A stretch of DNA of 64,000 bases from Datura wrightii (GCA_035772735.1 JASDFA010000002.1:8246001-8310000), one strand, 5' to 3'; counted from the first letter of the stretch, positions 1-10,341 are shown. The notes: generated by a model from the letters alone, not told the origin. Numbers and translations: made by a program.

Positions 1-645
1 CCCGAGTGCGGGACTTCACTCGGATGAACCCTCCAGGTTTCCATGGGTCTATGGTGGGAGAGGACCCACAGAAGTTCATGGATGAGATTAGAAAGATCAC
101 CCTGATTATGGGTGTCGGTTTCCTCGAAGAGTGCTGACTTGGCTACCTACCAACTGAAAGGGGTAACCCAGAACTGGTATCAGCAATAGAAAGATAGGAG
201 GCCAACAGGAGTAGGACTGGTGGAATAGGAGAAGTTTGGTACAGCCTTCCCAGATAGATTCTTCCTTCGGGGGCTTAGGGAGGCGAAAGTGGCGGAGTTC
301 ATGAATCTAAATAAGTAAACAGGACAGTAGAAGAATATGCACTGGAGTACACCAAGTTGTCTAAATATGACCCAGAGATGGTTGCCGAGTCAAGGGCTCG
401 CATGCTGAAGTTTGTTAATGGAGTTTCAAATTTGGTCCTTAAGGAGTGCAGGACTGCAATTCTTATCAAGGACATCGATCTCTCCAACCTTATAGTTCAT
501 GCCCAGCAAACTTAAATAGAAAAATTGAAAGATCTAGAGCAAGAGAACAAACAGGCGAGAACCGTCCATTCAGATTATGGCCATCAAAGATCTGGCAGTA
601 GTAGCCGCCCACAATAGCAGTAACAGTAGCAGTAGAGGGCTACAA
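1..645 (+). pseudogene. Tekay element A gag, N-terminal part (broken)
   Basis: Translation from base 3 reads RVRDFTRMNPPGFHGS and then QKFMDEIRKI, the capsid-like Retrotrans_gag region of Tekay/Del chromoviruses, which builds the virus-like particle. The reading frame shifts near 133 (continuing as DLATYQLKGVTQNWYQQ) and again near 315 (EEYALEYTKLSKYDPEM), and further stops occur. The 5' end lies outside the window. The gag is cut at 645 by a solo LTR and resumes at 2190. Identification rests on recognised motifs; the function is lost. Confidence 0.85.
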
Positions 646-844
646 TGATCTTGGGCAAAATAGCATGTCCAAGTGATGCTTTGTAACTTAGTTTTGTCTT
701 GTTTATCGACTTAATTATATACATCCTCATGTAATTTTATGTAAATGTGAATATATACACTAACCAACATGATTAGTTCTTGTTTTTGTAGGTTTAAAAT
801 TAATTTGAGGAACTAATCCATGAGTTGGTGAAGTGGAGGCATGG

Positions 845-1110
845 AATCGGAAGTAAAACGCGAACATCGGCAAGGAGGATGCGCAAAACAGCCCACCTAT
901 GCGTTGTCAATGTGCCACGGCAGGCAGGCTCCACGACCATGGCATGCCACAGCCTCAAACGCACTGCACAAGCAGCGTTACACACTGCCAATGCAGACAG
1001 CTGCTGCTTGGCGACTGTTTTGATTTCCGGATTGCCTACGCGATGCCTCTGTGTCATGGAGGCATATTGGCATGATAACCTCCATGACACGGAGCCATTC
1101 CATGACAGGC
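845..1110 (+). repeat. U3 array of short self-complementary words (solo LTR)
   Basis: GC-rich patch with repeated near-palindromic words such as CCATGGCATGCCAC, CTGTGTCATGGAGGC and CTCCATGACACGGAGCC. It lies 200-460 bp into the LTR and just upstream of the TATA box, so it is probably the U3 enhancer. The word type resembles that of the LTR at 47822. Confidence 0.6.
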
Positions 1111-1135
1111 ATAATTTTGTACAATTCTCATTTAC

Positions 1136-1144
1136 TATAAATAG
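1136..1144 (+). promoter_or_regulatory. LTR TATA box
   Basis: TATAAATAG, 491 bp into the solo LTR and directly 3' of the word array. The corresponding box of the sister LTR lies at 48332-48340. Predicted core promoter of the U3/R boundary. Confidence 0.65.
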
Positions 1145-2189
1145 GTCCCTTAGCTCCTAAATCATTTAGTCATGATTTATTTCTGAAAAACTGCCAAGGA
1201 GTGAAGGGAGAAGTGGGAGAACTCACCTAGGGTTCATCAATTTCATCTTCTCTTCTACCTATTCTTGTCAGTACGTTACTTTAATTATGTTTTCTAGTAA
1301 TTGTATGAACTTGAGTGGCTAAAACCCTTCCTATAGGGTTGAGGCCACATGGTATGATTGTGAATACATGATTTTTTTTTTGGTTTTAAGTTATTAATTG
1401 TTGTTTTGTCTTACATTCTTAATTATGGTTGTTTTATGATTGATCACCAAGAAAACACACATGTTACACCTAGGCAAAAGCTTGAGAAAGAAAACCTACG
1501 AAAGAACATGAGAATGTAGGGAGCAAGTTCATATCTTTTGATATGATTCGCGGTTAGGCTAAGAAATTATACCTAATTTGCCTTGCTTGGTTGATAAAAC
1601 AGGATGATAACATGAAACAACTTAGAAATCTCACTCCACCACTCATAGAAGTAGTTGTGAAGCTAAGTTGAGTTGAATAATTAGAGGTACGAAATTCCCT
1701 AATCAAAAGCATAAGTTGAATGATTAGAGGTACGAAAGTCCCTAATCAAAAGCATAAATCCCGTAAACCACATCCACGTAATTGAATTGCGCACGAACTA
1801 AAATGTCACATCACCACTCAACGATGTAGTTGTGAGGGTTAGTTTGTCGTGTTTAGAGGCTCGAAAGACCATGAACATGCAATTTCAATTATGTGAGACG
1901 ACAATTGTTAATTCCATACTTAAACCATTACAAAGCGTAGTATCGCATGATTATCCAGCCTTAGCTCTAATTGCTTCTTGAATTATTTCAGAGTATTTCT
2001 GTGACAACCCCTAAATTTAATTAGACTTTATCGAAAACTTCTTTAATCAACACTTGCGAAAGTTAATATCACACTTGAATTTGATAATTAGCTAAATAGG
2101 TCCAGTCCCTGTGGGTTTGACATCCGGCTCTTAAAAAAGGGCCACTATATTACTTGTACGACCGCATACACTTGCGGGGCATCATACAA

Positions 2190-2511
2190 CACCCGCTTCA
2201 GCCAATGCCACTACCTTCCAGTCTCGCAAGGATCGAAGGGGTGGAGCATCTAGCTCTTAGACCCAGAGCTTCAGCGCCAGGAATCACTACCCACCTTGCC
2301 CTAAGTATGGCAAGAACCATCCAAGAGAGTGTATTCAAGGTTGAGAGGGCAGTTTTGGTTGTGGATAGCTTGGTCATCGACCTAAGGAATGCCTGTCAGT
2401 AGGAAGAGGAAGGTCACAATCCACTACTTCAGCAGCTCCAGCAGCCCGACCAGCTCAGCAGGCCAACACTTCAGGTAGAATGGTGGCCAGTGTAAAAACC
2501 GTCTTTATGAA
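2190..2511 (+). pseudogene. Tekay element A gag, C-terminal part with zinc-knuckle remnant
   Basis: Continuation of the gag interrupted by the solo LTR. Around 2290-2400 it reads CPKYGKNHPRECIQG, stop, EGSFGCG, stop, LGHRPKEC. This is the nucleocapsid zinc-knuckle region of Tekay Gag with the CG..GH....C pattern still visible but two in-frame stops. The knuckle would bind genomic RNA. Protease follows in normal order. Confidence 0.8.
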
Positions 2512-3057
2512 TTGTCTTCTCATCAGGATCACCAAAGCTCACTTGACGTGGTCACAGGTATGTTATGCCTTTTTCATCTAGACGTGTATGCTTTACTAGA
2601 TCTAGGAGCCACACTTTTATTCATAACTCCCTATGTAGCAGTCCAGTTCGATATTAGTCTAGAGGTCCTCTCAGAACTATTCTCAATCTCCACCCCAGTT
2701 GGCGAATTAGGTAGAGTCAGCCAGTTGTATAGAAACTGTCCAATATCATTCTTGAATAAAGTCATTCCAGCTGACCTAGAAGAGTTAGACATGGTTGACT
2801 TTGATCTCAATCTTGGCATGGATTGGTTACACTCTTGTTATACCTCAGTGGACTGCAGAACTAGGGTCGTCAGGTTTGAATTCCCTAATGAGTTGCCTTT
2901 AGAATGGATGGGCAGCAGTTCAGCGCCTAAGGGTCGGTTTATTTCCTACCTTAAGGCCAGAAAGCTTATTTCCAAAAGGTGTTGTTATCATCTAGTCCGG
3001 GTCAAGGATTCCAACTCTGAGACCCCAACTATCCAGTCAGTTCCAGTTGTCAGCTAG
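2512..3057 (+). pseudogene. Tekay element A retropepsin (aspartic protease)
   Basis: Open for about 180 codons. HLDVYALLDLGATLLFITPY carries the single-chain retropepsin active-site loop (D-x-G-A-T), and DFDLNLGMDWLHSCYTSVDC and GRFISYLKARKLISKRCCYH are the conserved later blocks. The enzyme would cleave Gag-Pol. The domain looks nearly full length, but it belongs to a polyprotein broken on both sides, so I call it a relic. The methionine at its start is incidental. Confidence 0.85.
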
Positions 3058-3265
3058 TCCCCTGATGTGTTTCCCGAAGATCTTCCCAGAGTCCCTCTTG
3101 AGTGGGAAAAAGACTTCGGTATAGACCTTCTCCCAAATACTCAGCCCATCTCCATCTCTCCTTACAAAATGATTCCAGTTTAGCTTAAGTAGTTGAAGGA
3201 GTAACTAAAAGACCTGCTTGATAAAGGTTTTATCAGACCCAACATCTCTCCATGGGGTGCACTAA
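3058..3265 (+). pseudogene. Tekay element A reverse transcriptase, N-terminal stub
   Basis: Reads SPDVFPEDLPRVPLEWEKDF, then LLDKGFIRPNISPWGAL, the opening of Ty3/gypsy RT, with three stops in between. It ends abruptly at 3265 where a reverse-oriented LTR starts. The palm, catalytic YxDD and RNase H of element A are missing from the window; sequence of the element resumes only in integrase at 9005. Confidence 0.85.
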
Positions 3266-4208
3266 TGTCTCCTAAATTATACCTCGCAATTGAGATACAA
3301 AGCGGTCGATTGTCAAATATAGAACCCAATAAAGGTTGAGGTCGATCCCACAGGTAATATGGTAAGAACTTAAGTTAATGCAAATGGCTATTACTATTGA
3401 GTTACTTATTTCTTAAGGGGGAGATAAATAGAATAATAAACTAAAGTAAAGTGACTGAATGCTTAGATCAAATTCAGTTTGTACTCAATTAACAACTTGA
3501 CTAGGATTGTGTTCCCCAAGACTTCATAACCACAAGGCTTATACACTAGTGATCTATTTTGGTGTTTAACATGCAATATTGGTAAGTTAGGTTCACCTAA
3601 ATGGTTGGTCTCCTATCTAGATGATTACAGCACGTAACTTGGTCCGTATATGGGCGTACTTTACTTGACCCTTACCCTTGATATCATATTAGCTATTCTC
3701 GGACAAGGTCAAGCTATTAGATGAGGGTTGATAGCCTCAAATCTCCGTTGTTAATCTCTTTTCCCATTCATTACCTCCTTGGTTCAATAAGTAAGAAAAA
3801 AGCAATTCCTAATGTTTGGAACCGTCAAGAATCAATGAAAACGAAGATAAAAATAATACATGCATTAAACCACGTTCAAGAATCACTAAGCATTTAACCT
3901 ATGTGTGTTAATTCATATTGGTTCCCACAACCCTAGTTATGGGTTTAGCTACTCATGTTTGTATGATAAAATTCACAAAATATTGAATAAATCATAATTG
4001 CAACTTACAAATTATTGTAGAAGAAAACCAAGTAGATTGAATAAAACTCGAACGTTGATGAATAAATTCCAATATTGCTTTTCATCCTCAAATTCAATAA
4101 CAAAATTGTAAACCTTGTTTCTTGAATCAAGAATAATCGTGCAAGACCAAAATCCTACTTGAAAACTAATAATCATCAGCTTCTCTCCTAAAATAAACCT
4201 AAACTGTG

Positions 4209-4216
4209 TATTTATA
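4209..4216 (-). promoter_or_regulatory. LTR TATA box
   Basis: Minus-strand TATAAATA, about 650 bp into the LTR and directly downstream of the word array. Predicted core promoter. Confidence 0.55.
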
Positions 4217-4264
4217 GTTTCAAGAAAACCTTTTCCTAATTAAAACTGGAAACAAGGTTGGCAG

Positions 4265-4720
4265 TGGCAATGGGCTTGGTGATGATTCGTTGGGCCCTCT
4301 GACGAGTCATGCCTCACTTAAAATAGTCGTCCTCAACAATATACCTTGTTGTGGCAACGGGCCACCTAACGCCTCGTTGTGGCTGGGGAGGAGTCATCAG
4401 GCCCCTCGTAGTCTCTCTCCTTCAAAGTTCCAATGCACCTTATGGATGGTTTCAGTGATCCGCCAATGAGGCGTTTAGTCAACTAACGACTCGTTAAGTC
4501 TGTCGTCAACTCCACTGGTTACTTTGGCAATAATTCTTCTTCGGTCCTCACAACTGACTTTACGACTCATTACCAGATGTAACAAGTCATTCCCTCAACC
4601 CATCAGGTACATTGTCTCTGCACTTTCAGAATTCATCTTTTGCCCACGGCTTCTGTAACGAGTCGTGCTACTCGCCAACAACTCGTGAAGTGCCTGCCAG
4701 TCATCCTTTCAATTATTTTC
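4265..4720 (-). repeat. U3 word array (CGACTCGT type)
   Basis: Dense copies of ACGACTCGTT/AACGAGTCGT-like words, for example TAACGACTCGTTAAG, TAACGAGTCGTGC and TTACGACTCATTAC. Position is 140-600 bp into the LTR on its own strand, just upstream of TATA. The same word type fills the internal patches at 6390-6650 and 7140-7570 of this element. Confidence 0.6.
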
Positions 4721-4863
4721 AGCATAAATTTGCCCAGTTCACTTCCGAACCTATTTTCCTTCAATATTAAGCACAAAACACATCTACCTATATAAACATA
4801 CCTGGAATGTGCATAGTTTCTTAGTTTTAAGCTTCGAAAGTGCCGTTAAATCATGGCACATCA

Positions 4864-4898
4864 ATGCCCTCAACTTAGAACTTTTGCATGTCCTCAAG
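4864..4898 (-). other. Polypurine-tract region of the reverse element
   Basis: On the minus strand the sequence immediately before the LTR start contains AAGTTGAGGGCA, purine-rich and adjacent to TGATG. This is where plus-strand DNA synthesis would be primed. Confidence 0.6.
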
Positions 4899-5880
4899 AA
4901 AAAACAAAATAAAATAAAATAAAATAAAATAAACTACTTCGACGCTTCAATCGAAAGAACTCTAGGAAACTTATGGCAGCCACATTCATTTAACAAATCA
5001 AAAATTTTCTAAACCCTCCCTCATCGTATCAACTCAAATCACTATGCATATGCCAAAATTCCAACCATGACACAGACGAATCAAAAAAATGCAAAACACA
5101 ATCACTTGCAAACCACGCACATAAATCTATAACACTGACCCAGACAATTTGCAGACAATTTTGTTGACCAAATGCTTTCACCTCCAAGAAGTCCCCACTC
5201 ACACATTTGTATATGATTAATTCAATATATTTCTTTTAGAACTAGGTAAGATACACTCGCTCTCACAAAGAAATTTGAACTGTGTGCATACTATACCATA
5301 GGCTTGCCTTTACTTTTAACATCTCGATTTTCAGACAAGTAACCAGGATCACTATAGGACTTTCTAGGCTTGTAACGTAGGCTCAGGCTCGGGTATGGAA
5401 CATATGGAATTAGCAGCTCAACCCTCCTTGGCACTACACACCTCTTGGCTCCACTTTTTACCTTTTTTCCTATTTTGTCCCCTTTTCTCTTTAACTGCGT
5501 CTTCTTTCTTTGCTTTTGCAACTACGGATGCGGTTTCACTTTATTCAAGCTTTCATTGATGTTACATTTTTCTTTTTCTTTTCTTTTCTTGATTTTTGAC
5601 AACAATTTTTATTTATTTCTTTTCATTATGCATACTGCACCCGCTCTTTCCTTTTTTTATTACCCAATTTTCATTTCTCCCAACTCTTCTTAATCACCCC
5701 TATAGTAGACACCCTAAACTTAGGCAATTTTCCTGAGTTGAGGTTCACAATGTCCAAGGAGGGATCAGGGCCAAAACAGGTTCATTCTTAATAAAAACAT
5801 GTAGGTGAATTGGTGCATACAAAAAAAAGGTCGATTTTAGCTCAAACATTTGGATCAAGGGATTTTTATTCTCTTTTGAT
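4899..5880 (-). other. Noncoding 3' region of the reverse element
   Basis: No supported ORF. On the minus strand it holds a long A/G-rich stretch (about 5690-5440) and a block at 5440-5341 containing GTTACAAGCC and AAAGTCCTATAGTGATCCTG. A similar block occurs in the 3' region of the second accessory-ORF element at 47320-47372, so I regard it as a shared untranslated module. A 76-codon ORF across it looks like chance. Confidence 0.55.
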
Positions 5881-5919
5881 AGGTCTTTTAAGGCTAAAGT
5901 GGACTCATAAATCAAAAAT

Positions 5920-6324
5920 GGCCTATGGTTGCTCGTTTGATTTGTCCGAGGTCTCAGTCAGTTCATTATCAGAGTCCCCTCACTGAGCATGAGACTCTTC
6001 AGCTATCTTTGTGTTCCGCCCAGCTGTGGGGGCCTCGGGACCAAGTGCAGCTACAACCCTGGCATTATCATCAGTGCGGCTGGGCGGATCCCTTGCCAGT
6101 GGAGTGGGAGCATCGACCAAGGTTGTCGGATTTGAAGTTTGTTGAGACCTAGACCTGGTGGATCTACTCACTAACTGCTCCTATGATATGTCATATTCTT
6201 CTTCGGATCCACTTGACTCTTCAGAGGAGGACGGATCATCACGTAGTCTTTGGTATGAAGGTTGACTTCACTCAGGTGCTTGTTTCTGTGTTGGGCCCTT
6301 CTTTGGTGTACCTCTTTGAGCCAT
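5920..6324 (-). pseudogene. Accessory ORF start, disordered N-terminus (broken)
   Basis: Minus-strand ATG at 6324-6322 opens MAQRGTPKKGPTQKQAPE, then a stop, then a Ser/acidic stretch (SSSEESSGSEEEYD) and RSTRSRSQQTSNP. Post-pol ORFs of Solanaceae Tat/Athila-type elements commonly begin with a disordered region of this style ahead of the plant-transposon-protein domain. That domain is not recognisable downstream, so this copy is truncated or decayed. The TTCCACAG just before the ATG is a good splice acceptor. Family assignment is an inference from position and composition. Confidence 0.45.
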
Positions 6325-6329
6325 TGTAA

Positions 6330-6919
6330 CTGTGGAAACATTGTTAGTATGCAAGATGAGATGAAACAAAAAACATTTTTGAGCTGGTACCCAGTGGTCC
6401 TAACGAGTGACCAACCGAGTCGTTTCCACTGGTAACGACTCGTGAGGTCACTCGTCATCACAAACTAGACTTCCCTCATGTTGGGCCAGTGTACTTGACG
6501 ACTGGTCCCAACGAGTCATTTCCAAAGGCAATGAGTCATTAGGTCAGTAGTTAGGTACACAGCCTTAGTGGTTTAATTTTCCCACTGAGGACGAGCTACA
6601 CAACGAGTCATTTGGTGATCCAACGACTTGTGATGTAGCTCGTGCTCAAGAGTTTCTGTTCACCCATACGTTCGTCTTCATCTTCTTCCTATTATTCAAG
6701 TCCACAAACATCGAACTTCACATTCTCAAACCAACCCAAGTGTATATACAATCAAAATTTAGTTGTTTAAATCTTCCTAGGGTTTATCCTCATTATTGGG
6801 AAAAAATTTAAACACAAACAACATTTTACTAGCCCCTTGCAAGTTTATAAAAACATGGGTCACCAACATTCTTATTTAAATGCAAATATATTCACAATTT
6901 AATGGGAAAGATTACTCAC
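6330..6919 (-). other. Probable leader intron of the accessory ORF
   Basis: On the minus strand GTGAGTAA (donor, first base 6919) and TTTCCACAG (acceptor, last base 6330) bracket 590 bases. Only five bases then precede the ATG. The other accessory-ORF element has the same plan at 43979-44680. It is unsupported by transcript data, but the paired architecture raises its credibility. Confidence 0.5.
6390..6650 (-). repeat. Internal word array 2 (CGACTCGT type)
   Basis: Repeats of AACGAGTCGTT, ACGACTCGTGAGG and a perfect ATGAGTCAT at 6531-6539, which equals the GCN4/AP-1-type bZIP palindrome. The array lies inside the probable intron. Its words match those of this element's own LTR (4265-4720). 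Confidence 0.55.
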
Positions 6920-7139
6920 AAAAGGCTTGATCGGAGATGGAAGTGAAACAGTGTGTGCGTGCAAATGTTGGGAGTGCAAGGTCGAAGATTTTTTGATGGG
7001 ATTTGAGAAAAGAGGAGGATGAGGGAAATTTGAAGTTGTTTAGGTTTAAGTTTAGTGGTGAGATTTAAAAAAATGAAAAGAAATTGGGTTATAATAATTC
7101 AAATTAAAATTTACCCCAATTCCAATCCTGGGTCAGGTC

Positions 7140-7570
7140 GGATATGTTCATTAAAACTTATAACGCCCAGTGTGACGATTCGTTAAGTGCTTAAATGAAC
7201 CATTGTACCCTTTCGCGTCGTGACTGGAGATCAACAATCTTACCTAGGACCTAATGAATCAAGCAATGACTTGTGGTGTCACCCAATGAGTCATGCCCTA
7301 AGTCGTGGTCTTTGGACTAGTGTAGCTTCAAGACGGGTCACTTAACGAATCGTTTGGTCTCCCAACGATTCATTGAGTGAGATGTTATCACCCTTTTCCT
7401 TTTAATTCTGCCTTTGATCCAGTGTTCATGATGGAGGACCTCACGATTCATTTCTTGAAGAAACGAATCGTTAAGTCACCCGTTGCTCCCTTGTTTTTTG
7501 TAGTTCTCTTCACGATTTGATTGAACAAGTCGTTAGGTAAAACGACGACTCGTTCTATGACTTTTTGCGC
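7140..7570 (-). repeat. Internal word array 1 upstream of accessory-ORF leader
   Basis: Contains TGACGATTCGTTAAG, AACGAATCGTTTGG, AACGATTCATTGAG, AACGAATCGTTAAG and ACGACTCGTTC. On the minus strand it precedes an AT-rich TATAAC-like stretch (about 7090), a pyrimidine-rich leader (7050-6920) and the probable intron, so it is placed like a promoter-proximal enhancer. Confidence 0.55.
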
Positions 7571-7672
7571 CAGAACTTAAGTTCCAGATCTTGGTTCCAA
7601 CTTCAGATTTTCCATCTTAATCACCTGCACCCATCAACAAACGTAAACACTACATATTTCTTACATTTACAA

Positions 7673-7806
7673 CTTGGGTTGCCTCCCAAGAAGCTTGATT
7701 GAACGTCGCGGCACGACGTGGGTGTTTTGGCTACTCAGACTTCACCAAAACAGCTCCATGGGTTGCCTCCCATGTAGCACCTGATTTAATGTTGCGTCAC
7801 GACGCA
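7673..7806 (-). repeat. Tandem hairpin motif GGGAGGCAACCC (two copies)
   Basis: Plus-strand CTTGGGTTGCCTCCCAAG (7674-7691) and CATGGGTTGCCTCCCATG (7757-7774) are two perfect 6-bp stem hairpins about 83 bp apart. Each is followed by a GCGGCACGACG- or GCGTCACGACGC-type stretch. This motif commonly sits between pol and the post-pol ORF in plant Tat/Athila-type elements. The stem ends differ in both copies yet still pair, suggesting selection on structure. Confidence 0.65.
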
Positions 7807-7829
7807 AGTCTCTTGACTACTCAAAATTT

Positions 7830-8540
7830 GTCAAGTAATTCGTCTCCATCCTCCAATGCTGAGACTATGCTGAATTCCCTTGGTTGTTTCATGGTTCAGC
7901 TAATGTTGAAGGTGACCTCTTTTTTGTTCAACCTAAATTTTAACTGGCCTGCCTCCACATCTACTAGGGCCCTACTTGTTGCAAGGAATGGCCGCCCCAA
8001 AATGATGGGGACCTCTGAATCGACTTCGCAGACTAGAATCACGAAGTCTGATGGGAATATAAATTTGTCCACCTTGACAAGCACATCAAATAAAATCTCC
8101 ACCATATTTTTAAACGGTTCTATTAGCCATCAGTAGCCACATAGTAGTCGGTGTGGGGGTTCCCAAGCCTAACTTTTTGAACACTGCTAGCTGCATCAAA
8201 TTTATGCTAGCACCCAAGTCACAAAGCATTCTTGAAAACTCAACATCCCCAATGGTGCAAGGTATAGTAAAAGCTCATGGGACTTGTTTCTTTTGAGCTA
8301 GGACTCGTGTAGTTATGGAACCACAGTGGTTCAAATTATCGGCAGGTTTTAAACTTACAATCCTTTTCCTGTGATGAGGTCCTTCATGAAATTGGCATAT
8401 CCGGGCATATACTCAAGTACCTCAACTAATGGGATGTTCACCGACAACTACTTAAGAATAGAGATAAACTTTTGATACTTCTCATTTTTGGATTCTTCTT
8501 CGAACGATATGGATAAGGAGGAGGAGGTCTAGGGATTGAT
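7830..8540 (-). pseudogene. Tat/Athila-type retropepsin and Gag-protease linker
   Basis: Minus-strand blocks run SVNIPLVEVLEYMPGYANFM, then KDLITGKGL, then CDLGASINLMQLAVFKKLG with the catalytic D-x-G-A, then VDKFIFPSDFVILVCEVD and VPIILGRPFLATSRALVDVE. These are the conserved protease blocks of plant Tat/Athila-type Gag-Pol. A stop and frameshift fall between the catalytic loop and the last block, so it is dead. It would normally cleave Gag-Pol; here RT does not follow. Confidence 0.8.
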
Positions 8541-8551
8541 GTAAGTTTTTG

Positions 8552-9004
8552 TTATGCCTCCTTCTCCTTCCCATGGGCAGCTCCTTGCTCCTTTACATTA
8601 CTTGGAGAAGTTTTCACATCTGAATCCCCAACCAAAGTTGGGTTTTTGAGATCTGCTACACCATCATCATTCATCAATATGAGCTTCTCTCTCTCCTTAA
8701 TTATAACTGGCCTCGGAGGATCAACTGTGGTCTTCCCGCTCCTAGTAGTGACTACCATGCAATGAATGTCATTTTTCAGATTTTGCACTGTGTTTCTAGG
8801 AAGTGTGCCTTTCTGCCTCTGGTTCATTGCAACAGACATCTGACTCATTTGCTGCTCAATCTGCCTGATCGCCATGGCATGTAACTCCACCTTTTGATTT
8901 AAACTGAAAATATCAGCGTGGAGCTCCTTAAAGTGGCCATCTGTTGTCTCCAGCTTCTTGAGTACTTTGGATAACATGTCTTCAACCCTTGAACCACTAG
9001 ACAT
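8552..9004 (-). pseudogene. Tat/Athila-type Gag C-terminal region
   Basis: 150 open codons on the minus strand. A predicted coiled-coil-like stretch (KVLKKLETTDGHFKELHADI, QKVELHAMAIRQIEQQMSQM) is followed by KGTLPRNTVQN and MVVTTRSGKTTVDPP. The [A/V]VTTRSGK motif after a coiled coil is typical of Tat/Athila-type Gag. The ORF reaches the element boundary at 9004, so the Gag N-terminus was cut away rather than started here. Confidence 0.8.
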
Positions 9005-10110
9005 CGCTGAATTTGTAGCTAAGTGCCCGAACTACCAGCAAGTCAAAGTAAAACACCAGATATCGGGAGGTATGACTCAGGATATCAGCATACCCACATG
9101 GAAGTGGGAAGAAGTAAATATGGATTTTATTGCGGGTCTACCTTGGACTCATCGGTAGCATGATTTAATCTAGGTGATAGTAGACCGGTTGACTAAGTCA
9201 GCACACTTCCTCCCAGTTAAAACTACAGATTCAACTGAGGACTATGCTAGGCTTTATATCTGGGTGTTAGTCATACTTCATGGGGTGCTCTTATCCATTA
9301 TCTAAGAAAGAGGTACCTAGTTCACCTATCACTTCTACAAGTCCTTTCAAAACGGACTTGGTACCTAGGTCAAGCTCAACACAGCTTTTCACCGACAGAC
9401 AGATGGACAAGCTGAGCGGACTATTTAGACCCTAGAAGAAATGTTTAGAGAGTGCATGATTGATTTCAAGGGCAGTTGGGATGATCACTTCTCATCGAGT
9501 TTGCGTACAATAACAGCTACCACTCCAGTATCTAGATGTCTCCGTTTGAGGCATTGTATGGTAGGAGGTATAGATCTCCTATCGGGTGGTTTGAGGATGG
9601 TGAAGCTACTCTAATCGGGTCAGACTCGGTTCATGAAGCTATGCAGAAAATACAGCTTATCTAAGAACGATTAAAAACAGCTCAGAGCTGTCAAAAATCT
9701 TATGGTGTTGTGAGGAGAAGAGAATTAGAGTTTACAGTGGATGACTGGCTTTATCTGAAAATTTCACCTAAGAAAGGGTTAATGAAATTTGGGAAGAAGG
9801 GAAAGCTCAGTCTGAGATATGTGGCATCTGTGCACCCAGTATTCCATGTGTCACTATTGAAGAAGTGCATTAGTGATCCAACTTCAATTGTGCCATTGGA
9901 CAGTGTGGGAGTGAAAGATAGTCTCTCATATGAAGAGGTCCCAGTTCAAATCCTTGATCGTTAGGTTCGTAAGATGAGGAACAAGGAGGTAGCTTCAGTC
10001 AAGGTCTTGTAGAGAAATCAGCATGTAGAAGGAGCTATATGGGAAGTCGAAGCAGATATGATGGCTAGATACTCACACTTGTTCCCTTCCAGTTCAGTTT
10101 CAACATCAGT
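9005..10110 (+). pseudogene. Tekay element A integrase C-terminal half and chromodomain
   Basis: Resumes Tekay pol with IAEFVAKCPNYQQVKVKHQ (zinc-binding end, second Cys changed to Tyr), NMDFIAGLPW (first catalytic Asp) and VDRLTKSAHFLPVKTT. The second catalytic block has decayed to SII-stop-ERGT. Frame shifts near 9500; the C-terminal domain reads RRRELEFTVDDWLYLKISPK. About 22 codons are missing between LSLRY and VASVHPVFHVS, removing the usual VGPY...ELELP segment. A chromodomain (VPVQILDR, stop, VRKMRNKEVASVKVL, stop, RNQHVEGA) ends it. Chromodomains target integration to marked chromatin. Confidence 0.85.
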
Positions 10111-10326
10111 TACTAAATTCCTCCCCAGTACTCTATTCAATTCTGTACTCATTAGCTTTATTTAGATTTTCTATGTGCATTCTAGTTGCATCAACTCTAC
10201 TAGTACTGTTAAGTCAGTTCAGAGTCAGTTACTCCTTCAAAAACCAGCTCATAGTCTCAGCCTAGAAATCTCAGCTCTTTTCCTAGTTCTATTGCAGATG
10301 TAGTCTTTATTCGAGTATGAATGACC

Positions 10327-10341
10327 CCAAGGGAGAGATAT
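10327..10341 (+). other. Polypurine tract of element A
   Basis: Purine-rich CAAGGGAGAGATAT directly before the 3' LTR, the same position as in elements B, C, D and F. Confidence 0.7.

Larger units (their letters stand above)
641..2189 (+). mobile_element. Solo LTR with TACAA target duplication
   Basis: The LTR itself is 646-2184 (1539 bp), starting TGATCTTGGGC and ending GGCATCA, so TG...CA ends. TACAA stands directly before (641-645) and after (2185-2189), a 5-bp target site duplication. Gag of element A continues on both sides, which supports a solo LTR formed by LTR-LTR recombination. Its start and the stretch AACATGATTAG match the LTR at 47822, so both are one family. A word-rich U3 patch (about 845-1110) precedes a TATA box. 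Confidence 0.92.
3266..4863 (-). repeat. 3' LTR of the reverse Tat/Athila-type element
   Basis: 1598 bp. On the minus strand it starts TGATGTGCCATG and ends GGAGACA, giving TG...CA ends, and a polypurine-like tract precedes it. The left flank is ACTAA (3261-3265); the matching copy cannot be found because the other end is deleted. It carries a U3 word array (about 4265-4720) and a TATA box. Confidence 0.8.
3266..9004 (-). mobile_element. Truncated Tat/Athila-type non-autonomous element
   Basis: In minus-strand order: Gag C-terminus (9004-8552), protease (about 8230-7850), hairpin motif (7806-7673), accessory-ORF leader and ORF start (7570 to 5880), 3' noncoding region, PPT and 3' LTR (4863-3266). 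No RT, RNase H or integrase is visible between protease and hairpin motif. The 5' LTR and Gag N-terminus are missing; the break at 9004 joins integrase of Tekay element A. A plausible history is insertion into the RT of A followed by a deletion that removed its 5' half and the RT-RNase H of A. Confidence 0.75.

Noticed and set aside
825..1160. ORFs on both strands across the GC-rich patch of the solo LTR
   Set aside because: They lie inside LTR U3, overlap on both strands and match no domain; openness follows from base composition.
2154..2402. 82-codon ORF starting in the solo LTR end
   Set aside because: It crosses the target duplication into gag in a different frame from the zinc-knuckle reading; not a gene.
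5291..5693. Basic and hydrophobic ORFs around the A/G-rich tract
   Set aside because: Low-complexity translation of a noncoding 3' region; no recognisable domain.
7699..8136. 145-codon plus-strand ORF
   Set aside because: Antisense shadow of the reverse protease region and hairpin motif.
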